20,857 nt of DNA from CAYOHP01 sp964403795 [NCBI: uncultured bacterium]. Lineage in GTDB: Bacteria; Muiribacteriota; UBA6191; CAZXTJ01. Location of the stretch: contig CAYOHP010000061.1 of NCBI GenBank assembly GCA_964403795.1, positions 1 to 20,857 on the forward strand, read 5' to 3'. Below the pieces are notes generated by a model. That model worked only from the letters and a program-made list of their open reading frames with translations, did no database searches and was not told where the DNA came from. Within the stretch, counting starts at the first letter, position 1. Each line of letters starts with the position of its first letter. Shown piece by piece: positions 7,957-13,370 of the stretch. The position numbers were made by a program, and so were the translations under genes.

Positions 7957-9002
7957 GGCGGTGGGGGCGCTCCCGGGGTGCCCCGGGTGCCGGTGGCCTC
8001 GCCGGACCCCGGAGCGCTCCGGGCAGGGCGGGTGGAGGCCAGCAACTGCTTCATGACGCGCTCGACCGGCAGGCTCTCGGAGGCGAAATCGACCACCGGG
8101 AACTCGGTGAGGATCCGGGCCGTGACCTCCCGCAGCTCTGCCTCCGGGATCCGGAGCGCCACCCTCCGGCCTTCCTCGGAATAGACCGGATCGAAGGGCT
8201 CGAAGCGGGGATCGCCGGGGCGGGGCTCGGAGAGCGTGAAGGTCACCTCGCGCTCGCTGCCGAGCAGCCGCTCGAAGTCGCGCAACGGTCCGTCGAAACG
8301 CTTCTCGCCGTCGAGGATCAGGACGATCCGCCGGCACAGGGCGGCCACGTCGGCCATGTAGTGGGAGGTGAGCAGGATGGTGGTGCCGTAGCGGCGGGCC
8401 CAGTCCTTCAGGAAGCCCCGGATCGAGTCCTGGGCCACCACGTCGAGCCCGATGGTCGGCTCGTCGAGGAAGAGCACCTCGGGGCGGTGGAGCAGGCAGG
8501 CGATCAGCTCCATCTTCATGCGCTCGCCGAGCGAGAGGCGGCGCAGGTGGATGGGGAGCTGTTCGGCCACCCCCAGCAGTTCGGCGAGCTCGGCCAGGCG
8601 GCGCTCGAACTCGGGGCGGGGCACCTGGTAGTAGGCCCGAAGCAGGTCGAAGCTGTCCCGGGCCGGGATGTCCCACCAGAGCTGCGACTTCTGGCCCATC
8701 ACCAGGGCGATCCGGAGCCGGAAGGCCTCGGCCCGGTCGAAGGGGGTGAAGCCGAGCACCGAGAGCTCGCCCCGGGTGGGGACCACGATCCCGGTGAGCA
8801 TCTTCATCAGGGTGGTCTTGCCGGCCCCGTTGGGGCCGAGCAGGCCGACGATCTCGCCGGGTGCGATCTCGAGGTCGAAGTCCCGGACCGCCGGCTTCAC
8901 GATCGGGTCGGGACGGAAGAAGGCCCGGAGCGACCCGAGGAGCCCGGGCTGCTTCCGGTAGGAGACGAAGTCCTTGGCCAACCCCCGGGCGACGATGACC
9001 AT
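7953..9002 (-). CDS. ABC transporter ATP-binding protein (COG4586-like)
   Basis: A 349-residue nucleotide-binding subunit energising the two downstream permeases. Visible motifs are Walker A GPNGAGKTT (56-64), Q-loop Q104 in the context GQKSQLWWDIP (distinctive of the COG4586 group), signature LSLGE (156-160), Walker B VLFLDEP (176-182), D-loop IGLD and switch histidine H214 in TSHYM. All catalytic residues are present, so the protein should be active. After the ATPase core a roughly 110-residue C-terminal regulatory region ends in a Pro/Gly-rich stretch (GTPGAPPPP) not needed for ATP hydrolysis. The ATG at 9002 matches the usual start of the family. Gene order ATPase-permease-permease and overlapping junctions make one transcription unit. 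It is co-directional with the gene ending at 9132 but separated from it by repeat copy 2. Confidence 0.92.
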   Translation of the reverse strand: MVIVARGLAKDFVSYRKQPGLLGSLRAFFRPDPIVKPAVRDFDLEIAPGEIVGLLGPNGAGKTTLMKMLTGIVVPTRGELSVLGFTPFDRAEAFRLRIALVMGQKSQLWWDIPARDSFDLLRAYYQVPRPEFERRLAELAELLGVAEQLPIHLRRLSLGERMKMELIACLLHRPEVLFLDEPTIGLDVVAQDSIRGFLKDWARRYGTTILLTSHYMADVAALCRRIVLILDGEKRFDGPLRDFERLLGSEREVTFTLSEPRPGDPRFEPFDPVYSEEGRRVALRIPEAELREVTARILTEFPVVDFASESLPVERVMKQLLASTRPARSAPGSGEATGTRGTPGAPPPP

Positions 9003-9025
9003 CGGGCCCGGACTCTAGATCATCT

Positions 9026-9112
9026 GCAGCTCACCCCAAGGGGTTCGCTCGCGGGCGGGCTTCGCCTCCGCTGCTCCCCCGGGGTGAACCCGGGGCGCTC
9101 CGGCTACGCCCG
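9026..9112 (+). repeat. 87-bp intergenic repeat, copy 2
   Basis: It lies between the end of the pilin-like gene (9132, minus) and the start of the ABC ATPase (9002, minus), in the same orientation as copy 1. It is collinear with 6254-6340 without gaps. The hairpin is at 9077-9095 (CCCCGGG, loop GTGAA, CCCGGGG). Relative to copy 1 two stem pairs have changed on both sides (T-A to C-G and C-G to G-C), so pairing is kept while the sequence drifts. The palindrome CCCCAAGGGG is at 9034-9043. Confidence 0.8.
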
Positions 9113-9131
9113 AGCGCGCGAAACCTTGGCG

Positions 9132-9629
9132 TCAGCGGTGGGAGGTGCAGGCTACCTGGGGCTTGGCGGGGTCGGGGAGCTCGAAGGCCCCGCCCAGGGG
9201 GCAGCTCGGGATCTCGTCGAGGACCCCGGCCTCGAGCATGGCGAAGATGTCGAGTTCCCGGCTGCGCTTGCCGGGGCGGGCCCGGTAGCGGGCCAGGGCT
9301 GCGTCCAGGCGCTCCCGCTGGGCACGGCACTCGGCGGCACCTTGGGCCGAGGCGGCGCTCGGGCCGGCCTTGGCCTGGGTCTGGATCCCCGAGGTCCCCG
9401 CCTGGGTCACCGGCTCGGTCCTCCCGGCGGCGACCTTGGGCTTGGCCGGGGCCTCCCCGGCGTAGGTCCAGACCAGGGTGCCCTCGAAGGTCATGCGTTC
9501 CTTGAGCACCACCCGGAAGCGCCCATTTCCCTCGTAGCGCACCTGGAGCAAGAGGAGGGCGACCGTCAGGACCGCGGCCAGGGCCAGGGTCAGGGTCCAT
9601 CGGAACAGACTGGCGAAGAGCGAGAACAT
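9132..9629 (-). CDS. Membrane-anchored protein with pilin-like C-terminal region
   Basis: A 165-residue protein of unrecognised family. After a short MFSLFASLFRW start, one hydrophobic helix (residues 9-30) anchors it. There follows a beta-like segment (QVRYEGNGRFRVVLKER), an Ala/Gln/Thr linker and a C-terminal part (about 100-165). That part has a Cys-initiated helix (ECRAQRERLDAALARY), a turn, then IPSCPLGGAFELP and VACTSH. The CP.GG.(Y/F)...(V)C..H pattern is common at the C-terminus of type IV pilin and pseudopilin-like proteins, but the prepilin peptidase site (G/A before F at the helix start) is not evident. The ATG at 9629 is chosen because GAGGA lies 5 nt upstream; an ATG at 9656 lacks one. 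It is divergent from rpsF. The two or three cysteines may form a disulphide outside the cytoplasm. Confidence 0.7.
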   Translation of the reverse strand: MFSLFASLFRWTLTLALAAVLTVALLLLQVRYEGNGRFRVVLKERMTFEGTLVWTYAGEAPAKPKVAAGRTEPVTQAGTSGIQTQAKAGPSAASAQGAAECRAQRERLDAALARYRARPGKRSRELDIFAMLEAGVLDEIPSCPLGGAFELPDPAKPQVACTSHR

Positions 9630-9688
9630 GACTTTCCTCGGGTGGTCCCGATCCATGTGTCGGTCGGTGGGGGCCCCGGGGAAAGCCC

Positions 9689-9716
9689 TTGTCGGATCGC
9701 ATGGGCCCGTGATAGT
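9689..9716 (+). promoter_or_regulatory. Putative sigma-70 type promoter for the rpsF operon
   Basis: A -35-like TTGTCG (9689-9694) and a -10-like GATAGT (9711-9716) are separated by 16 nt, about 60 nt upstream of the rpsF start. Each hexamer matches the consensus at four of six positions. The AT-richer -10 stands out in this GC-rich background. A short hairpin (TCGGG, loop TCG, CCCGA) follows within the leader. Confidence 0.4.
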
Positions 9717-9777
9717 TTCACCGGCCCTCGGGTCGCCCGACCGCGATCCGGGACCAGTCCCCTTTGGAGCTTCGAAG

Positions 9778-10113
9778 ATGACCTACGAGACCCTGATCCT
9801 GGCCGAGCCCACCCTGCCCCGCGAGGGCATCGACGATCTGCTCGGCAAGGTCCGCGCCCAGATCGAGAAGGTCGGCGGCACCATCAACAAGGTCGACGAG
9901 TGGGGCGTCCGGCGGCTGGCCTACGAGGTCAAGAAGCACGCCGACGGCTTCTACGTCCTCTACGAGTTCGAGGCCCCCACCTCGTCCGTCCGGCCGCTCG
10001 ACGACTACCTCCGCCTGCAGGCCCCGATCATGCGGTTCCGGACCACCGTCCGCCCCAAGATCAAGGGCCAGCTGCCCAACGCCGACCACCCCAGCTTCCG
10101 CGAGCGGCGCTGA
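9778..10113 (+). CDS. rpsF: 30S ribosomal protein S6
   Basis: A 111-residue S6 protein of the small-subunit platform, which binds S18 and 16S rRNA. The family pattern is complete: MTYETLILAEPTL at beta-1, a helix ending VGGTINKVDEWGVRRLAYEVKK, the YVLYEFEAP strand and a RFRTTVRPK end. The length is normal, with a short basic tail. The ATG at 9778 has GGAG at 9766-9769. It is the first gene of the S6-SSB-S18 cluster, with ssb starting 2 nt after its stop, so translational coupling is likely. In many bacteria the S6:S18 complex represses its own operon through a leader RNA; such a motif was not identified here with certainty. Confidence 0.97.
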   Translation: MTYETLILAEPTLPREGIDDLLGKVRAQIEKVGGTINKVDEWGVRRLAYEVKKHADGFYVLYEFEAPTSSVRPLDDYLRLQAPIMRFRTTVRPKIKGQLPNADHPSFRERR

Positions 10114-10115
10114 CC

Positions 10116-10559
10116 GTGGCGGCGCTGAACAAGGTCCTCCTGATCGGGAACCTCACCAAGGATCCCGAACTCCGCTACACCCCTTCGGGGCAGGCGGTCT
10201 GCAGCTTCCGCATCGCCATCAGCCGCAATTGGACCGGCAAGGACGGGCAGAAGAACGAGGAGACGACCTTCCTCACCATCAAGGTGTGGGGCAAGCAGGG
10301 CGAGACCTGCGGCCAGTACCTGAAGAAGGGCCGGCCGGTCTTCGTCGAGGGTCGCATCCAGACCCGCGACTGGCAGGGCGAGGACGGCCAGAAGCGCTAC
10401 GCCACCGACATCGTGGCCGACCGGGTCCAGTTCCTGGGCTCCCGGGACGGGGCCGGGGGCGGCGGCGGCGGCGGGGGTGCCAAGGGCGGCGCCCGGGACG
10501 ACTCCGACCCGTTCGCGGGCGAGGACGAGGCCCCGGTCGAGGACGACATTCCGTTCTGA
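10116..10559 (+). CDS. ssb: Single-stranded DNA-binding protein
   Basis: A 147-residue SSB. An OB-fold occupies residues 1-110 with the family markers NKVLLIGNLTKDPELRYTPSG, the aromatic W in ISRNW, FLTIKVWGKQGE and a YLKKGRPVFVEGRIQTR strand. A short Gly-rich linker (a run of eight Gly near 120) leads to an acidic tail ending DDIPF, the conserved peptide that docks repair and replication proteins. The start is GTG at 10116, 2 nt after the rpsF stop; translation from there reads MAALNKV, the usual N-terminus. Its place between rpsF and rpsR, with dnaB further downstream, is the classical bacterial order. Confidence 0.97.
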   Translation: MAALNKVLLIGNLTKDPELRYTPSGQAVCSFRIAISRNWTGKDGQKNEETTFLTIKVWGKQGETCGQYLKKGRPVFVEGRIQTRDWQGEDGQKRYATDIVADRVQFLGSRDGAGGGGGGGGAKGGARDDSDPFAGEDEAPVEDDIPF

Positions 10560-10579
10560 GGATCAAGAGTTCGGCGCTC

Positions 10580-10640
10580 CGCCCCTCCGGGCCGGCGCCG
10601 GTGCCAGGGGCGTCAGACCGTGACCGATCCCCCGATCGGT
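10580..10640 (+). promoter_or_regulatory. Two hairpins in the ssb-rpsR intergenic region
   Basis: The 109-nt gap carries a 7-bp stem CGCCCCT/AGGGGCG (10580-10586 with 10606-10612, 19-nt GC-rich loop). It is followed by a perfect hairpin ACCGATC-CCCC-GATCGGT (10623-10640) ending 11 nt before the strong Shine-Dalgarno of rpsR (AAGGAGG, 10652-10658). There is no U-tract after either, so they are not standard terminators. They could modulate rpsR translation, mark an RNA-processing site or serve as a protein-binding element. Confidence 0.45.
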
Positions 10641-10668
10641 TCCCCTGGACGAAGGAGGACAGAGAGCC

Positions 10669-10917
10669 ATGGCTCGTCGGGAAGTGCGGAAGAAGAAGGT
10701 CAAGCCGCTTCGCAAGAAGCCGGTCAACACCTACCTGAACGACCTCGAGTGGGTCGACTACAAGGACACGGCGTTCCTGCGCCGGTTCGTCAACGAGAAG
10801 AACAAGATCGGTGCCCGCCGCTCCTCCGGGGGCAACGGCAAGATCCAGCGTCTCATCGCCCGGGCCATCAAGACGGCTCGCGAGATGGCGCTGATCCCGT
10901 ACTGCACCTCGCGCTGA
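10669..10917 (+). CDS. rpsR: 30S ribosomal protein S18
   Basis: An 82-residue S18 protein, partner of S6 on the 30S platform. It has the Arg/Lys-rich N-terminal extension (MARREVRKKKVKP), the LNDLEWVDYKDTAFLRRFV helix region, and the family core KIGARRSSGGNGKIQRLIARAIKTAREMALIPY ending CTSR (residues 46-82). The length and both ends are normal. Translation starts at the ATG at 10669 behind a strong AAGGAGG. It is separated from ssb by a 109-nt gap holding two hairpins, and a terminator-like hairpin follows 63 nt after its stop. The N-terminal region lacks the zinc-type cysteines seen in some S18 proteins. Confidence 0.97.
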   Translation: MARREVRKKKVKPLRKKPVNTYLNDLEWVDYKDTAFLRRFVNEKNKIGARRSSGGNGKIQRLIARAIKTAREMALIPYCTSR

Positions 10918-10980
10918 TCCCGAGAGGTCCCTCGGCCCGACCGGCTCCCTGGCGGGCCGGACGGGAACCGGCAGGGAAGA

Positions 10981-11004
10981 GACACCCGGCACCGCCCGGG
11001 TGTC
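10981..11004 (+). terminator. Terminator-like hairpin after rpsR
   Basis: A perfect 9-bp stem GACACCCGG/CCGGGTGTC with a 6-nt CACCGC loop. It is followed by a weakly pyrimidine-rich stretch containing only one run of three T, so an intrinsic terminator or an RNA-stabilising end is plausible but not certain. It separates the ribosomal-protein genes from the DUF2232 gene. Confidence 0.6.
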
Positions 11005-11056
11005 GTCCTTTCCGGGGGCGGAGTCGGTGCGGACCACGGACGGGGGCCCACGCAGC

Positions 11057-12142
11057 ATGCGTCCCGGTCGGACCAGCGAGCTGACCCAGACGGCCTTCCT
11101 GGTTGCCCTGGCCGCCCTGCTGTTCTCGCTCGCCCAGATCCCCGTGATCGGGCCCTTCCTCTGCCTTGGTTGTCCCTTCCCGCTCACCCTGGCGGTCTAC
11201 CGCCAGGGGCTCAGGGCCACCGTGCCCGGACTGCTGGTCCTGGGCGCCCTCCTCGGACTGTTCCAGGGTCCGCTCGCGCTGTGGGGCGTCCCGCTGGTCT
11301 GCACCGGCGTGCTGCTCGGCGTGCTGGCCAGGGCCCGGGCCTCGAGCCTGGCGACCCTCGGGCTCGGAGGACTCGGCCTCGGACTCTTCTTCTTCGGGGT
11401 GCTCTTCACCTGGGAGAACGGCGGGGCCGAGCACCTGGGCCTGCGTTCGCTCCACTCCCTGGCGGTCGGGCGCGGACCCCAGACCTTCGAGGCGGTGGCC
11501 GACGCGGTGGCCGCCGCCCGGGGACTGCCGCGGGCCAAGTTCCAGGAGACCCCCGAATTCCGGACCCTGACGGAGGCCCGCAAGGCCACCGCCCTGCTGG
11601 TCCGGGGCCTCTCCTGGATGCCGCTGGCGCCGGCCCTGTTCGCCGGCTTCCTGGGGTTCGCCCTCTACCTCCGGGTCTCCCGCCCGGTGCTGGACCGGTT
11701 CGGCCTCCACCTCGAGCCGCTCCCGCCGCTCAGGGAGTGGACCAGTCCCTGGCCGCTGGCCTGGGTGGCGATCCTGGTGGTGCTCGCCGAGTGCTTCCCC
11801 CGGGCCGTGGCCGGGCTGGAGCCCTCGGTCCGGGCTCCCTACCTGGCACTGGCCGGCTCCAGCCTGCGGGTGGTGTTGGCGGCCTACTACGCGGTCATGG
11901 GCATGGCCGTGGTCGACGAGTTCCTGCAGCGCCTGGACACGCCCTGGCCTGCGGCCCGGGCCTTCGAGCTGATCGGCTGCCTCCTGCCCATGCCGGGAGG
12001 CTGGCGCGGCTACGACCTCTTCGGTCTGCTCGGCCTGCTCGATCCCTGGCTCCAGCTCCGCGACCGGCGCCCCCCGGAGGGCGGCCTCCGTTTCCTCGAC
12101 AAGCGCGAGGACGGCGACGACGACATCGACTTCACGCTCTAG
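11057..12142 (+). CDS. DUF2232 family (YybS-like) membrane protein
   Basis: A 361-residue polytopic inner-membrane protein. Roughly eight hydrophobic segments are visible: three in the first 110 residues, including PVIGPFLCLGCPFPLTLAVY and the G-rich LGALLGLFQG, one at about residue 115, and further pairs around 190-215, 240-265 and 275-315. The N-terminal pattern of a conserved PFPLT motif after two helices is typical of DUF2232/YybS, an ECF-type-like family whose function is unknown. The placement after rpsR in the S6-L9 cluster supports the assignment. The C-terminus is charged and cytoplasmic (DKREDGDDDIDF). The ATG at 11057 is preferred; GTG 11000 would extend into the rpsR terminator region. 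Repeat copy 3 begins at its stop codon. Confidence 0.75.
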   Translation: MRPGRTSELTQTAFLVALAALLFSLAQIPVIGPFLCLGCPFPLTLAVYRQGLRATVPGLLVLGALLGLFQGPLALWGVPLVCTGVLLGVLARARASSLATLGLGGLGLGLFFFGVLFTWENGGAEHLGLRSLHSLAVGRGPQTFEAVADAVAAARGLPRAKFQETPEFRTLTEARKATALLVRGLSWMPLAPALFAGFLGFALYLRVSRPVLDRFGLHLEPLPPLREWTSPWPLAWVAILVVLAECFPRAVAGLEPSVRAPYLALAGSSLRVVLAAYYAVMGMAVVDEFLQRLDTPWPAARAFELIGCLLPMPGGWRGYDLFGLLGLLDPWLQLRDRRPPEGGLRFLDKREDGDDDIDFTL

Positions 12143-12169
12143 CAGTTCGCCCCAAGGGGCTCGCTCGCG
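12142..12169 (+). repeat. Truncated third copy of the intergenic repeat
   Basis: The first 28 bases of the repeat (27 of 28 matching copy 1), including CCCCAAGGGG at 12150-12159, start at the last base of the DUF2232 stop. After TCGCTCGCG the match ends and unrelated GC-rich sequence fills the gap to the convergent porin stop. The hairpin half is missing. The gap is only 53 nt, so the element may have been partly deleted. Confidence 0.65.
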
Positions 12170-12195
12170 CCGGGATCCGGGGGCGGGCCGGCGGA

Positions 12196-13293
12196 TCAGA
12201 ACCGGCGCAGCAGGTCGATCCGGATCTCGGTGATCGAGGGCGGCCGGACCGCCCCTACCGGGTCGATGGCCCAGGTGTCGATCCACCAGAAGCGGACGTC
12301 CATGTCCCGGTGGACCTTGCGGGTGAAGCGGGCGAACCAGCCGTTGCGGTTGGTGCCCTGGTACTTCTCCCCGGTGTAGGGGGCGAGGGTGGCGTCCTGC
12401 TCGATCCGGAACCACCCCAGATGGATCTCCGACTTCCCGTCCAGCAGGTCCTTGTTGGTGAACTCGACGGTCATCGCCAGGTCCCGGTCGGGAGCGCCGG
12501 TGTTCCGGAGCAGGTCGAAGACCCCCGCCCATCGGGAGCGCCCGATCCGGAAGTCCCGCCGGGCGTAGAACTCGAGCATCCGGTACTCGCTCGTCATGGT
12601 CGAATCGGGGAACCCGTCACCGTCCCGGTCCGCCAGCACCGTGCGCCGGTTCAGGTCGAAGGTGGTGAGCCGGCGGTGGGCGATGCCCTCGGCCACCGTG
12701 TCGGAGTCGGCGAGCGAGTGCCAGCCGAGGGCCAGGGTCGCGCCGGGCAGCTTCCATGCGTGCTGGGCCGAGACCATCCAGGCATGCACCCCGGCCGTCG
12801 ACACCTCGTCGAGCTCGGCCAGCATGAGCGAACTCCTGGATCGCTTGCGATCCGCCTCCCAGGAGAGCCCGGTGTAGCCCACGTCGTCGTCCCCGACCAG
12901 CTCGGACCGCAGGTGGGGGCTCGGCACCATGCCCAGTCGCCAGCGATCGCGTCCGGCCCGGCGGTGCTCCAGGTAGGCCATGTCGAGGTACATGCCGTCG
13001 GGCTCCGGGTACTCGACCAGCCGGGCGAAGGAGAGCGAGGGCGCGGTGCGCGGTCCGGTCGAGCCCCGGACCCTGAGGGTGCCGCCTTCCCAGAGCCGGG
13101 TGTCGAGTCCCAGCCGGAATTGGAGCTGCATGCGCTCGATCTCCCGTACCGTCTGGTCCAGGTCCTGGACCCGGAACATCACCGTCCCGAAAGGATCGAA
13201 ACGGGGTCGGGGCGAGGGTTCACCGGAGGTCGGGGCGGCGAGGAGCAGCAGCAGGGGAAGGAGCCGAAGGTCCCGGGGCGAACGTCGGTTCAA
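12196..13293 (-). CDS. Putative outer-membrane porin (TTG start)
   Basis: A 365-residue protein with a leucine-rich signal peptide (residues 1-22, LRLLPLLLLLAAPTSG) and then a predicted beta-barrel. It has a short polar segment (LDQTVREIERMQ), alternating strands rich in Arg, Trp and Asp, and a terminal phenylalanine. It resembles the putative-porin families (for example Porin_5) in layout, but a family could not be named with certainty. A DRDGDGFPD loop (222-230) looks like a calcium-binding or repeat-3-type turn. The start is TTG at 13293, with GAGGAG 5 nt upstream; the earlier GTG at 13344 would leave a long unsuited N-terminus. It follows the kinase by 77 nt on the same strand, so the two probably form an operon. 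It converges with the DUF2232 gene. Confidence 0.72.
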   Translation of the reverse strand: MNRRSPRDLRLLPLLLLLAAPTSGEPSPRPRFDPFGTVMFRVQDLDQTVREIERMQLQFRLGLDTRLWEGGTLRVRGSTGPRTAPSLSFARLVEYPEPDGMYLDMAYLEHRRAGRDRWRLGMVPSPHLRSELVGDDDVGYTGLSWEADRKRSRSSLMLAELDEVSTAGVHAWMVSAQHAWKLPGATLALGWHSLADSDTVAEGIAHRRLTTFDLNRRTVLADRDGDGFPDSTMTSEYRMLEFYARRDFRIGRSRWAGVFDLLRNTGAPDRDLAMTVEFTNKDLLDGKSEIHLGWFRIEQDATLAPYTGEKYQGTNRNGWFARFTRKVHRDMDVRFWWIDTWAIDPVGAVRPPSITEIRIDLLRRF

Positions 13294-13298
13294 GGTGT

Positions 13299-13304
13299 CT
13301 CCTC
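13299..13304 (-). promoter_or_regulatory. Shine-Dalgarno deciding the TTG start of the porin
   Basis: GAGGAG on the minus strand lies 5 nt upstream of TTG 13293. No ATG or GTG gives both a ribosome site and a correct signal peptide nearby, so this site fixes the start. Confidence 0.75.
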
Positions 13305-13370
13305 GGCGATCTTGCTGGCGGGCCGACCCCGCCGCGGACGCCACGGGAAACCCTTCGGATGGGGATCAGG

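Noticed and set aside
6254-9112. Short peptides encoded by the repeats, with a shared LAPRGSLAGGLRLR-like string
   Set aside because: The string appears because the DNA repeat is read through. It has no ribosome site or start of its own, and the differences follow RNA pairing rather than codon positions.
9721-9777. S6:S18 regulatory RNA motif in the rpsF leader
   Set aside because: Only a short 5-bp hairpin is visible, and I could not place the conserved CCG bulge with confidence.
8361-10115. An extended open frame running into ssb across the ABC ATPase
   Set aside because: It is antisense to the ATPase and out of frame with rpsF; only the part from GTG 10116 matches SSB.
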